Shown here one piece after another: positions 8,757 through 17,568 of a stretch of 64,000 nucleotides of DNA (position 1 is the stretch's first letter; every line of letters starts with the position of its first letter). The stretch comes from Bradyrhizobium sp. AZCC 2262 (lineage in GTDB: Bacteria; Pseudomonadota; Alphaproteobacteria; Rhizobiales; Xanthobacteraceae). The stretch covers positions 4,712,001-4,776,000 of the forward strand of contig NZ_JAZHRT010000001.1 in the NCBI RefSeq assembly GCF_036924535.1, read 5' to 3'. The notes below the pieces were generated by a model. It was not told where the DNA came from. It worked only from the letters and a program-made list of their open reading frames with translations, and did no database searches. The translations under genes and the position numbers were made by a program.

Positions 8757-11700
8757 TTAGATCAGGAGCGGCGTCCTCAAGTCGAGCGTCAAAGGGAATT
8801 CAATTGTGCGTTCCTCGGGCGGCGGCTCGATCCTGCCCGGGGTATGGCCGTGGTCCTGAAACCGGGCCAGCCGGCGGGCTTCCGCCTCATAGGAATTGAC
8901 CGGCTTGGTATCGTAGCTGCGCCCGCCGGGATGGGCGACGTGGTAGACGCAGCCGCCGAGCGAGCGACCGTTCCAGGTATCAATCAAGTCAAATGTAAGG
9001 GGAGCGTGGACCGGGATGGTCGGGTGCAATCCCGAAGCCGGCTGCCACGCCTTGAAGCGGACCGCGGCGACCGCCTCGCCGGAGCGGCCGGTCGGCGTCA
9101 TCGGCATCCGCCTGCCATTGCAGGTGACGACGTGACGGCCTTCGACGAAGCCGGTCGCCTTGACCTGCAGGCGCTCCACCGAACTATCGACATAGCGCAC
9201 GGTGCCGCCTGCAGATCCCTCCTCGCCAAGCACATGCCAGGGCTCCAGCGCCTGCCGCAATTCGAGCGCGACGCCGCCATGATGGACGCGGCCGAACACC
9301 GGAAAACGAAACTCGAGCTGTGCCGAATACCATTCCGGCGAGAATTCGTAGCCGGACTGCTTGAGCTCATCGAGCACGCCGAGAAAATCCTCCCAGAGGA
9401 AATGCGGCAGCATGAAGCGATCGTGCAGCGCCGTGCCCCAGCGCACGAACTTGCCCTGCTGCGGTTCGAGCCAGAGCTTTGCGATCAGCGCGCGGATCAG
9501 CAATTGCTGCGCCAGCGACATCCTGGGATCGGGCGGCATTTCGAGCGCCCGGAATTCGACCAGCCCGAGGCGGCCGGTCGGGCCGTCGGGCGAATAGAGC
9601 TTGTCGATGCAGATTTCGGCGCGATGGGTATTGCCGGTTATGTCGACCAGGATATGCCGGAACAGGCGGTCGACCAGCCATAGCGGGGCCTCGACACCAG
9701 GCGGCGGCACATGCGAGAGCGCGATTTCCAGTTCATAGAGCCCGTCGTGCCGCGCCTCGTCGATGCGCGGAGCCTGGCTGGTCGGGCCGATGAACATGCC
9801 GGAGAACAGGTAGGACAACGACGGATGCCGCTGCCAGTACAGAACGAGGCTCTTCAGCAGATCGGGGCGGCGCAGGAACGGCGAATCCTGCGGCGTGCCG
9901 CCACCGACCACGACATGATTGCCGCCGCCGGTGCCGGTGTGGCGGCCGTCGACCAGAAAACGGTTGGCGCCGAGCCGGACTTTGGCGGCGTCTTCATACA
10001 AGCCAAAGGTGATGTCGACCGCCTCGCGCCAGTTTTGCGCCGGCTGAACGTTGATTTCGATGACGCCGGGATCGGGCGTCACCTTGATGACTTCGACACG
10101 TGGATCGTAGGGCGGCCCATAGCCCTCGACATGGACCGGGATCTGCATCTCCTCGGCGGTCGCCTCCACCGCCGCGATCAGTTCGAGATAATCCTCCAGC
10201 TTCTCCACCGGCGGCATGAACGCGCACAAGACATCGTCACGAACCTCAACTGAGGTCGCCGTGCGAACCGGCTTCGGTTTTGGTTTGGGCTTCTGCGCCG
10301 GCTTCGCCGGCACGCCGGCTGCTACAGCGTCCTTGTCTTCGGCCGCGAGTTCGAGCCGCGGCTCCATCGGATCCTGCTCGACGACATACGGGTATTCTTC
10401 CGGCGGGACATGCGGCAGCGATGCCATCGGCAGCCGCAGCCCGAGCGGGGAATCGCCGGGTATCAGGAACAGGTGACTGCGCCGAAGCTGCCATCGCTCG
10501 CTCATCCAGCCCTTCATCGATCCCTTGGCATCGACGCCCGCGTACTGGACCGGCAACACGAACCCCTTGGGCTTGTTCAGCCCTTCATCGAACACCCGCG
10601 CCATGCGCGAGCGCTCTTCCGGATCGGCGAGCTTGGAGTCGCCGGGATCAACGTTGACGGGCAGCGCGGTTTCCTTCTGCAGCCAATGCACGGGGTCCTC
10701 ATAAGCCGGCATTACGTATTCGGCAGCAAGACCAAGCCGCCTTGCGATGCCTTCCGTCAGCTTTTGAGCGTCCGCGATACCGGCCTTGCGCGGGTCGTCG
10801 ATACCAGCGATCAGATCGGCATTCTTCCAGATCGGCACGCCGTCCTTGCGCCAATACAGGCCGAAGGCCCAGCGCGGCAGGCTTTCGCCCGGATACCACT
10901 TGCCCTGCCCGTAATGCAGCAATCCACCCGGCGCAAAGCGCGCGTGCAGCTTGCGGATCAGATCGTCGGCCAGTGCCTGCTTGGTCGGGCCGACGGCGGC
11001 GATATTCCATTCCGGCGATTCCAGATCGTCGATGGAGACGAAGGTCGGCTCGCCGCCCATGGTCAGCCGCACGTCATCCGCTTTGAGATCGGCATCGACC
11101 TGTTCACCGAGCGCATCGAGACGCGCCCAGGATTCATCTGAAAACGGCCGCGTGATCCGTGGCGCCTCGCGGATGCGCTTGACGCTCATCTCGAAACCGA
11201 ATTCGACATTGGCAAAGCCGGCGGTGCCCGAGATCGGCGCCGCCGAGCGATAATGCGGCGTGGCGGCGACGGGGATGTGGCCCTCGCCCGTCAGCATGCC
11301 GGAGGTGACGTCGAACCCGATCCAGCCGGCGCCGGGCAGATAGACTTCGGCCCAGGCGTGCAGGTCGGTAAAATCGCTTTCGACCTCGCGCGGGCCTTCG
11401 ATCGGATCGATATCGGGCCGCAATTGCATGAGATAGCCGGACACAAAGCGCGCCGCGAGGCCGAGGTGGCGGAAGATATGGATCAACAGCCATGCCGAGT
11501 CGCGGCACGACCCGGAGCCAGAAGCCAGCGTCTCTTCCGGCGTCTGAATGCCCGGCTCCATCCGGATGACATAGCTGATCTTTTTCTGCAGCTGCGCGTT
11601 GAGTTCGACCAGGAAATTGACGGTGCTGTCGGCCTCGCGCGGAATCTCTTTCAAGTACGCCGCAAACAGCGGCCCCTGCTCTGACGTGGCGAGATACGGC

Positions 11701-12044
11701 GCAAGCTCGGTCTTCAGATCGTTGGTGTATTGAAACGGAAAAGCGGTGGCGTAACCCTCGACAAAGAAGTCGAAGGGATTGACGACCGTCATCTGCGCGG
11801 TGAAGTCGACTTCGATCTTCAGCTCAGACGCCTTCTCCGGAAACACGAATCGCGCCAGCCAGTTGCCTTGTGGATCCTGCTGCCAGTTCACGAAATGATT
11901 TGTCGGCGTGACCTTGAGCGAATAGCTCAGGATCGGCGTGCGCGTATGCGGCGCCGGGCGCAGGCGAACGGTTTGCGGGCCGAGATCGATCGGTCGGTCG
12001 TATTTGTAGTGCGTGACGTGATGCAGTGCGACGTAGATCGACAC
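8757..12044 (-). CDS. Large transglutaminase-like protein with C-terminal DUF2126
   Basis: This 1095-residue protein begins with the same beta-rich domain as the small paralogue ([20 protein letters not shown]). Its transglutaminase core has Cys180 in [10 protein letters not shown], His229 in DLHAWAEVY and Asp245 in GFDVTSGM. The remaining roughly 800 residues are the DUF2126 region, with [57 protein letters not shown] and [18 protein letters not shown] Lys/Pro-rich linker ([12 protein letters not shown]) near residue 595 splits that region. It is the first gene of the operon, 28 bases ahead of the ATP-grasp/alpha-E gene. Biochemical function is unknown. Confidence 0.92.
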   Translation of the reverse strand: MSIYVALHHVTHYKYDRPIDLGPQTVRLRPAPHTRTPILSYSLKVTPTNHFVNWQQDPQGNWLARFVFPEKASELKIEVDFTAQMTVVNPFDFFVEGYATAFPFQYTNDLKTELAPYLATSEQGPLFAAYLKEIPREADSTVNFLVELNAQLQKKISYVIRMEPGIQTPEETLASGSGSCRDSAWLLIHIFRHLGLAARFVSGYLMQLRPDIDPIEGPREVESDFTDLHAWAEVYLPGAGWIGFDVTSGMLTGEGHIPVAATPHYRSAAPISGTAGFANVEFGFEMSVKRIREAPRITRPFSDESWARLDALGEQVDADLKADDVRLTMGGEPTFVSIDDLESPEWNIAAVGPTKQALADDLIRKLHARFAPGGLLHYGQGKWYPGESLPRWAFGLYWRKDGVPIWKNADLIAGIDDPRKAGIADAQKLTEGIARRLGLAAEYVMPAYEDPVHWLQKETALPVNVDPGDSKLADPEERSRMARVFDEGLNKPKGFVLPVQYAGVDAKGSMKGWMSERWQLRRSHLFLIPGDSPLGLRLPMASLPHVPPEEYPYVVEQDPMEPRLELAAEDKDAVAAGVPAKPAQKPKPKPKPVRTATSVEVRDDVLCAFMPPVEKLEDYLELIAAVEATAEEMQIPVHVEGYGPPYDPRVEVIKVTPDPGVIEINVQPAQNWREAVDITFGLYEDAAKVRLGANRFLVDGRHTGTGGGNHVVVGGGTPQDSPFLRRPDLLKSLVLYWQRHPSLSYLFSGMFIGPTSQAPRIDEARHDGLYELEIALSHVPPPGVEAPLWLVDRLFRHILVDITGNTHRAEICIDKLYSPDGPTGRLGLVEFRALEMPPDPRMSLAQQLLIRALIAKLWLEPQQGKFVRWGTALHDRFMLPHFLWEDFLGVLDELKQSGYEFSPEWYSAQLEFRFPVFGRVHHGGVALELRQALEPWHVLGEEGSAGGTVRYVDSSVERLQVKATGFVEGRHVVTCNGRRMPMTPTGRSGEAVAAVRFKAWQPASGLHPTIPVHAPLTFDLIDTWNGRSLGGCVYHVAHPGGRSYDTKPVNSYEAEARRLARFQDHGHTPGRIEPPPEERTIEFPLTLDLRTPLLI

Positions 12045-12220
12045 GGACCGGAGACTCCAGCGGCTTTTTTAAGCAGAACACCGGTTCCGGGTCGGATCAA
12101 GCACTAACAACGGGCAGCGGTTGCCCAGACGACAGGCGGAAAACCGCGTTTTACCTTGCTCATCCCTTCAACCCGTGATTGATTTCCCCTGCGTGTACTG
12201 CCGGTGCAGGGAGTATCGTC

Positions 12221-13141
12221 ATGAGCGTTCTGGTCAGCCTCAAGCCGGAGATCTATCGCGACGACGCGCTGAATGGTTTCACGGCCACCCAGCAATTCAC
12301 TCCCGGAAACGCGCGAGCCATGATGTGGTTGTCACAGCTGGCTTACGAGACCGACATTGAACGCAACGTTGACGACGTCCTGGCGAAATTCCAGTTGAAG
12401 AAGCGTCTGCTCGGCAGCAATGGCCCCATCACAGGCTTGCTGCAGCGAAAGGCCAGTTTCATCGTCGCTGCCGGGCACGGCGCGACCTTTGTCATGTTTG
12501 CCGGTACCGATCCTCTGAAGATCGGGGATTGGTTCGCGGATTTCAAGCTCGCGCTTGTGCCCAATGTTCTTCACGAGGGATTCGCCGAGGCTGTCGACTC
12601 CGTCATGCATGACATCCAATCTGTTATCGCAAACCGCAGCGCCGACGAACAAACACTCTTCTTTACCGGGCACAGCATGGGCGGCGCGCTGGCAAATATC
12701 GCAGCGTTGCGCGCGCTGGAGGCAGATGTCCAAGCGACCGCCGTTTACACGTTCGGCGGACCGCGAGCCGGCGGTCAGGACTTCTTCGACAGATACACGC
12801 CGAAACTCGGCGACCGCACGTTCCGGCTTGTCCGTGGTCACGATATCGTCCCGACCGTCCCGCCGAGCCTCTTGGGCGACTTCCGCCACGTCGGACGAAT
12901 ACTGCATTGTCCGCACGGCTTGACCTTCCAAGGAAGCCCATCGCCGTCGAACGCCGGCAACGATCCCCACCCCATCCTGACCGTCTTGAGGGCATTTCCG
13001 GATTTCGATTTCGGCCTGCCCGACATTCAAGAACTGGAGAAGATAGATCCTCGCACCTTCGACGAAATCGAGGCGATCCCGGATCTGGTGAGCGACCATG
13101 TCCCGGCGAGCTATTTCCACGCGTTGTCGATAACGCTTTAG
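12221..13141 (+). CDS. Lipase class 3 family protein
   Basis: The 306-residue alpha/beta hydrolase has the lipase_3 pattern. An oxyanion-side block FVMFAGTDPLKIGDWFADF comes first, then the nucleophile elbow GHSMGG with Ser152 and YTFGGPRAGG. Asp208 sits in RGHDIVPTVPP, and a candidate catalytic His293 in SDHVPASYF near the C-terminus. No signal peptide is evident, so a cytoplasmic or non-classically exported esterase is likely. I chose the ATG at 12221 because AGGGAG lies 8-10 bases upstream; a reading from 12179 adds a tail unlike the family. It stands alone and converges on the UxaA-type gene with only 10 bases between stops. Confidence 0.85.
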   Translation: MSVLVSLKPEIYRDDALNGFTATQQFTPGNARAMMWLSQLAYETDIERNVDDVLAKFQLKKRLLGSNGPITGLLQRKASFIVAAGHGATFVMFAGTDPLKIGDWFADFKLALVPNVLHEGFAEAVDSVMHDIQSVIANRSADEQTLFFTGHSMGGALANIAALRALEADVQATAVYTFGGPRAGGQDFFDRYTPKLGDRTFRLVRGHDIVPTVPPSLLGDFRHVGRILHCPHGLTFQGSPSPSNAGNDPHPILTVLRAFPDFDFGLPDIQELEKIDPRTFDEIEAIPDLVSDHVPASYFHALSITL

Positions 13142-13151
13142 ATAGCGCCAC

Positions 13152-14675
13152 TCACATCGTAGCCCCAAGCACCCACGGCGCGAATTCCGCGCCGCCGAAG
13201 TCAAAGTTCTCGCTCTTGGTCGGCTGGCCCGATGCCGTTTTCAGCATCAGCTCGAAGATACGCTGGCCGCATTGCTGCACGGTTTCCTCGCCGTCGAGGA
13301 TGGTGCCGCAATTGACGTCCATGTCGTCTTCCATGCGCTTGTACATCAGCGTGTTGGTGGCAAGCTTGATCGAGGGCGCGGGCTTGCAGCCGAATACGCT
13401 GCCGCGTCCCGTCGTGAAGCAGACCATGTTGGCGCCGCCGGCCACCTGCCCGGTCGCCGCGACCGGATCGTAGCCGGGCGTGTCCATGAAGACAAAACCC
13501 TTCTTGGTGATGGGTTCGGCGTAATTGAGCACGTCGACCAGATTGGTGCTGCCGGCCTTGGCCATTGCGCCCAATGACTTCTCAAGAATCGTGGTGAGGC
13601 CGCCGGCCTTGTTGCCGGGGCTCGGGTTGGCGTTCATCTCGGCGCCTTCGCGTTTGGTGTACTCCTCCCACCAGCGCATCAGGCCGACGAGCTTTTCGCC
13701 GACTTCGCGGCTAACCGCGCGGCGCGTCAGAAGGTGCTCGGCGCCATAGGTCTCCGGCGTTTCGGAGAGGATCACGGTGCCGCCGTGGGCAACCAGGAGA
13801 TCGCTCGCCGCGCCGAGCGCCGGGTTCGCGGACACGCCGGAGTAACCATCGGAGCCGCCGCACTGCAGCGCCACCGTCAATTCGCTGGCCGGCACCGGTT
13901 CGCGCTTCACTTTATTGGCGTCCGTCAGCGCCTCCTTCACGAAGGCGATGCCGGCTTCCACCGTCTTGCGGGTGCCGCCGACTTCCTGGATGTCCATCGC
14001 GCGCAGGCGGCCGGCGAGCTTCTGCTCCTGCATCAGGCCGCCGATCTGGTTGACCTCGCAGCCGAGACCCAGCACGATCACGGCAGAGAAATTCACATGC
14101 CGCGCGTAGCCGCCGAGCGTTCGCCGCAAGAGCGCCAGCGGCTCGTCCTGCGTCATGCCGCAGCCGGTCTTGTGGGTCAGCGCCACCACGCCGTCGACAT
14201 TCGGAAAATCGGCCAGCGGATTATCGCCGGTAAATGGATTCTTCTTGAACATGTCGGCGACGATGCCGGCGACATGGGCGCTGCAATTCACCGAAGTGAG
14301 GATGCCGATATAGTTGCGCGTCGCCACCCGGCCGTCGGCACGGCGGATACCGTCGAAGGTCGCGGGCAGATCGAAGTTGGGCACCGGCTTGACGTCGACG
14401 CCATAGGCATAGTCCTTGGCGAAATCGCCCATGCCGCAGTTTTGCGTGTGAACATGCTGGCCCGGCGCAATCGGCGCGGTGGCAAAGCCGATGATCTGGC
14501 CGTAGCGGCGTACCGGTTCGCCTACGGCAATCGGCTTGATCGCTACCTTGTGCCCCGCCGGAATCCGCTCGGCTGTCGTGACCCCATCGGCCACCACCAT
14601 GCCGGGCGGCAGGCTTGAGCGCGCGATCAGCACGCCGTCGTCAGGGTGCAGGCGGATCACCGGTGCCGGGGTCAT
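13152..14675 (-). CDS. UxaA-family dehydratase (altronate/galactarate dehydratase-like)
   Basis: The 507-residue protein combines an N-terminal SAF domain (IRLHPDDGVLIARSSLPPG) with a full C-terminal altronate/galactarate dehydratase region. Visible blocks are RADGRVATRNYIGILTSVNCS, HKTGCGM, LGLGCEVNQ, QCGGSDGYSGVSANPALG and VFGCKPAPSIKLATNT. Family enzymes dehydrate sugar acids to 2-keto-3-deoxy acids using iron. The close relative sulfolactate sulfo-lyase is usually split into two small proteins, so a fused 507-residue form favours a sugar-acid substrate. It is third in a minus-strand cassette behind an Ldh-type dehydrogenase and an HpcH/HpaI aldolase. Confidence 0.88.
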   Translation of the reverse strand: MTPAPVIRLHPDDGVLIARSSLPPGMVVADGVTTAERIPAGHKVAIKPIAVGEPVRRYGQIIGFATAPIAPGQHVHTQNCGMGDFAKDYAYGVDVKPVPNFDLPATFDGIRRADGRVATRNYIGILTSVNCSAHVAGIVADMFKKNPFTGDNPLADFPNVDGVVALTHKTGCGMTQDEPLALLRRTLGGYARHVNFSAVIVLGLGCEVNQIGGLMQEQKLAGRLRAMDIQEVGGTRKTVEAGIAFVKEALTDANKVKREPVPASELTVALQCGGSDGYSGVSANPALGAASDLLVAHGGTVILSETPETYGAEHLLTRRAVSREVGEKLVGLMRWWEEYTKREGAEMNANPSPGNKAGGLTTILEKSLGAMAKAGSTNLVDVLNYAEPITKKGFVFMDTPGYDPVAATGQVAGGANMVCFTTGRGSVFGCKPAPSIKLATNTLMYKRMEDDMDVNCGTILDGEETVQQCGQRIFELMLKTASGQPTKSENFDFGGAEFAPWVLGATM

Positions 14676-14695
14676 TTGGGTACCTCCTCAGGGTT

Positions 14696-14749
14696 GGCGA
14701 GCGGCGAGTGGCGGATTGAACGATCCCCTACTCGCCACTCCCTATTCGC
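14696..14749. repeat. Imperfect inverted repeat (GCGAGTGGCG / CGCCACTCCC)
   Basis: GCGAGCGGCGAGTGGCGGA on the left pairs imperfectly with CCCTACTCGCCACTCCCTATTCGC on the right. It occupies most of the gap between the aldolase and the dehydratase, inside an apparent operon, and could form an mRNA hairpin between the two cistrons. Confidence 0.65.
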
Positions 14750-14759
14750 GTATCGCTTC

Positions 14760-15539
14760 TTACGCCTTGCCGGCCGAATCCTTCCGGGTCTGGTTAACCT
14801 GCATCCTGGCGTAGGTCGACATCAGCCCGACTTCGTTCGACAGCGTCACTAGCTTGAAGCCCATGTTGATGGCGCGGACCGCGCCCTCGGCGCCGGAGCA
14901 GTGGATGCCGGGATTGAGGCCGCGCTTGCCGCATTCCTTGATGATTTTCTCGTAGATCTTGAGGATCTCCGGCTCGTCGCGGTCGAGCTTCGGCACCAGG
15001 CCGTAGGAGAAGCCGAGATCGGACGGGCCGATATAGACGCCGTCGATGCCCTCGACGTCGAGAATCGCTTCCATGTTCTCGACCGCGGTCTTGGTCTCCA
15101 TCATCGGCAGCAGCACGATCTCGTCATTCGCGGTCTTCTGATAGGAACCAGCGGTACCGTACAGACCGGCGCGGATCGGGCCGTTGGAGCGTGTGCCCTT
15201 CGGCGGATACTTGGCGAACTGAACCAGATCCTTCGCTTCCTGCGGGGTGTTGATCATCGGGCAGATCACGCCATAGGCGCCGCCGTCGAGCACCTTGCCG
15301 ATGATGCCGGGCTCGTTCCAGGGCACGCGGACCATGGGGGTGACCGGGTGGCCGTTCATCGCCTGAAAGCATTGCACCATCGAGAGGTAATCCTGCACGC
15401 CGTGCTGCATGTCGACGGTGACGCTGTCGAAGCCGCATTGTGCGATCACTTCGGCCGAGAAGCCGGACGGAATCGCGAGCCACGCGTTCACTACGGCCTT
15501 ACCGGAGGCCCATACTTTCTTGACGTTGTTGGTTGCCAT
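14760..15539 (-). CDS. HpcH/HpaI family aldolase
   Basis: This 259-residue class II pyruvate aldolase family protein has the expected run of motifs: FDSVTVDMQHGVQDY (general-base His), PMVRVPWNEPG, GVICPMINTPQEA, MMETKTAVENMEAIL and GVYIGPSDLGFS. Such enzymes cleave 4-hydroxy-2-oxo acids to pyruvate (or a 3-substituted pyruvate) and an aldehyde. Two roles fit the context: the aldolase of a sugar-acid route with the neighbouring dehydratase and dehydrogenase, or HpaI of the homoprotocatechuate pathway encoded from 16.9 kb onward. The operon position favours the first. The Ldh-type gene ends 52 bases upstream. Confidence 0.88.
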   Translation of the reverse strand: MATNNVKKVWASGKAVVNAWLAIPSGFSAEVIAQCGFDSVTVDMQHGVQDYLSMVQCFQAMNGHPVTPMVRVPWNEPGIIGKVLDGGAYGVICPMINTPQEAKDLVQFAKYPPKGTRSNGPIRAGLYGTAGSYQKTANDEIVLLPMMETKTAVENMEAILDVEGIDGVYIGPSDLGFSYGLVPKLDRDEPEILKIYEKIIKECGKRGLNPGIHCSGAEGAVRAINMGFKLVTLSNEVGLMSTYARMQVNQTRKDSAGKA

Positions 15540-15591
15540 TGATCGCTTTCCCTTTGTGATCGTTACGATTGTTGGAGTTTACGGAGTTTGA

Positions 15592-16677
15592 TTAGCTGGC
15601 GGCGCGCTGGATGCTGGCCTCGCTGACGCCGACCTCGCGGGCGGTGTTGACGATCGCAGCCCAGGTGTCGTCGGGCAGTGGTACGCCGTTTTTGGTGCGC
15701 TCGGCGCGCATCTTGCGTTCGGGGTCTCCGGGGACCAGCACGCTCTCGACGCCGGTGATCGGCTTGGTCTCCCGGATGAAGTCGGTGTAGCGCGAGATTT
15801 CGTCGTCGAAATAGTTGCTGGTGTCGATCACCTTGGGATCGACATAGAAGGCGAGCATGCCGTTGGCGAACTGGCGGCCGCCCGAGGTGGCGCCGGTGCC
15901 GGTCAGCGCGCCGCCGAGCAGCTCGCAGATGAAGGCAAGCCCCGAGCCCTTGTGCTCGCCGAACGCGCGGATCGCCCCCGTCCCCTTGGTATGGTCGCGC
16001 GGCCCGTCCGGCGTGTAGGGACCGTAGAGCACGGACGGCTCCTCGCTCAGCGTGCCGTCGGCATCGACCAACGCGCCGGTCGGCAGCTTCTTGCCGCCAC
16101 GGCTCGCCACCAGCACCTTGCCTTCGGCGACGATCGAGGTGGCAAAATCGAGCACAATCGGATCCTGCCCCTGGCGCGGAATGCCGACGCAATAGGGCGC
16201 GGTCGAGAGCCGCTTCTGCACGCCGCCGAACGGCGCCACCAATAGCGAGCCCGCGGCGTTGACGAAGTGGACCGACACCAGCCCTTCGGCAGCGGCCATC
16301 TCGGCCCAGTCGCCGACACGGCCGACGTGCCCGGCATTGCGTAGCGCGATTGCAGCAAGCCCTGCCTTCTTGCACTTCTCGATGCCGGTCCGCACCGCGA
16401 ATGGCGTCACGGTCTGGCCATAGCCGAACTTGCCATCGACCACGGCGAGCGACGGTGTATCGACGACAATCTCGGGGGTCTGGTTGGGAACGACGTTGCC
16501 CGTCTTCTTCCAGCGGATATAGACCGGAACCCGGATCACGCCGTGGCTGTCATGGCCGGTAAGATTGGCGGTCGTCAGATAGGTCGCGATGCGCCGGGCT
16601 TCCTCGGGCGTGGATTCCGAATGGGAAAAAACCTCAGCGACGAAATCGATCAGATTGTTGACTTGTATGGTGACCAT
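15592..16677 (-). CDS. Ldh-type (malate/L-lactate dehydrogenase family 2) oxidoreductase
   Basis: The 361-residue protein belongs to the NAD(P)-dependent Ldh_2 / YbiC-type family, which oxidises 2-hydroxy acids or reduces 2-keto acids. Motifs are TGHDSHGVIRVPVY, RNAGHVGRVGDWAEMAA, VLDFATSIVAEGK, PTGALVDADG and EHKGSGLAFICELLGG. It is the first gene of the cassette with the aldolase and dehydratase, so it probably interconverts the hydroxy and keto forms of a pathway intermediate. The ATG at 16677 places TIQVNNLIDFVAEVF at the N-terminus, typical of the family. A perfect 20-base palindrome lies 148 bases upstream. Confidence 0.88.
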   Translation of the reverse strand: MVTIQVNNLIDFVAEVFSHSESTPEEARRIATYLTTANLTGHDSHGVIRVPVYIRWKKTGNVVPNQTPEIVVDTPSLAVVDGKFGYGQTVTPFAVRTGIEKCKKAGLAAIALRNAGHVGRVGDWAEMAAAEGLVSVHFVNAAGSLLVAPFGGVQKRLSTAPYCVGIPRQGQDPIVLDFATSIVAEGKVLVASRGGKKLPTGALVDADGTLSEEPSVLYGPYTPDGPRDHTKGTGAIRAFGEHKGSGLAFICELLGGALTGTGATSGGRQFANGMLAFYVDPKVIDTSNYFDDEISRYTDFIRETKPITGVESVLVPGDPERKMRAERTKNGVPLPDDTWAAIVNTAREVGVSEASIQRAAS

Positions 16678-16824
16678 ATCCGGATTTCAGCCTGTCCTTG
16701 CATCGGGGAAGCCTTGCATATCAGCGGCGAATCCCGAGAACTCCCACACCGGTTTTGATGACCGGCTTGACGGGCACTTTGAGCGAAAAATCGCGCGCGT
16801 GTCTACCGCCTCAGTCGCATTAGC

Positions 16825-16844
16825 CAAATGATTGCAATCATTTG
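16825..16844. promoter_or_regulatory. Perfect 20-base palindrome, candidate operator
   Basis: CAAATGATTGCAATCATTTG is its own reverse complement over all 20 bases. It lies in the 212-base gap between the end of hpaR and the start of the Ldh-type gene, upstream of the latter. Length, symmetry and position fit a dimeric repressor or activator site controlling the dehydrogenase-aldolase-dehydratase cassette. The regulator is not identified. Confidence 0.6.
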
Positions 16845-16889
16845 CCCGCCCGCTATGCATCGGGCCGGTAGCATCATGCAAATTTGTGC

Positions 16890-17426
16890 TTACTCGTCGG
16901 GCTCGGCGTCGCCATCACCGGCCACTTCCATCGCGGCAAGGCCGCGTTCGAGTTCGCCCAGCATGTCCTGCAACTCGGCTAGCTTGCGCGCACCATAGCG
17001 ACTGGTGATCTCGGCATAGATCGCTTCCGATGTCGGCGCGACCGCCTCGATCAGCTTCAACCCCTTGGACGAGATCGACACCTCGCCGCGGCGCAGATCG
17101 GCCTTGGCGATCCGCCGCTCGATCAGGTCGCGCGCTTCGAGGTCACGCAGGATTCGCGACAGGCTCGGCCCCAGCAAAAAGGCGACGCGCGCCAGCTCTG
17201 TCACCTCGATGGTGTCCACGGCCGTCAGCGCGCGCAGGATCCGCCACTGCTGCTCGGTCAGCCCATGATTGCGCAAGGAGGGACGGAACTGGCGCATGAC
17301 CGCTTCACGGGCGCGCAGCAGCGACATCGGCAGCGACCGGGAGAATTCACGCATCGGTGCGCGGCGGGCCTCAGTCGTTTCCTCCTGGTCCGAACGCGAT
17401 CCGTTCGGCGATTTCTTGCCTGCCAT
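16890..17426 (-). CDS. hpaR: HpaR, MarR-family regulator of homoprotocatechuate degradation
   Basis: The core SLPMSLLRAREAVMRQF, then LTEQQWRILRALTAVDTIEVTELA (DNA-binding helices) and LGPSLSRILRDLEARDLIERR (wing), matches HpaR. This MarR-type repressor of the homoprotocatechuate operon is relieved by the aromatic substrate. The gene is divergent from hpaH, as expected. I chose the ATG at 17426 (178 residues). The ATG at 17489 would add a tail not seen in the family, and an internal Met before REFSRSLP would give a family-length protein of about 155 residues. The C-terminus is acidic. The palindrome at 17517-17528 is the likely autoregulatory site. Confidence 0.88.
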   Translation of the reverse strand: MAGKKSPNGSRSDQEETTEARRAPMREFSRSLPMSLLRAREAVMRQFRPSLRNHGLTEQQWRILRALTAVDTIEVTELARVAFLLGPSLSRILRDLEARDLIERRIAKADLRRGEVSISSKGLKLIEAVAPTSEAIYAEITSRYGARKLAELQDMLGELERGLAAMEVAGDGDAEPDE

Positions 17427-17516
17427 CTTCAGTGGTCCGCCATCAGGAATCGTCGATTGCGCAAAGGATAAAGTTTTGCGGCGCAACAAGCACCAAATCA
17501 GTTTGCGCCGGATAAC

Positions 17517-17528
17517 TTAACATGTTAA
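17517..17528. promoter_or_regulatory. Candidate HpaR operator, TTAACATGTTAA
   Basis: This perfect 12-base palindrome lies between the divergent hpaR and hpaH starts, about 40 bases ahead of the hpaH ATG. The surroundings are AT-rich. A weak promoter could straddle it (TTGCGC at 17503, 17-base spacer, TAAACA at 17526), placing the site where a bound MarR-type dimer would block RNA polymerase. The assignment to HpaR is by position and symmetry only. Confidence 0.55.
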
Positions 17529-17568
17529 ACAAATTTCAGCACCCGCTTTTTATGCATGCCGGACGCCC

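Noticed and set aside
14760..15539. HpcH/HpaI aldolase annotated outright as hpaI
   Set aside because: It belongs to the dehydratase/dehydrogenase cassette and differs from enterobacterial HpaI near the base His (DMQHG), so I kept a family-level call.
16825..16844. The 20-base palindrome as a terminator of hpaR
   Set aside because: No loop and no T tract on the minus strand; an operator is a better explanation.
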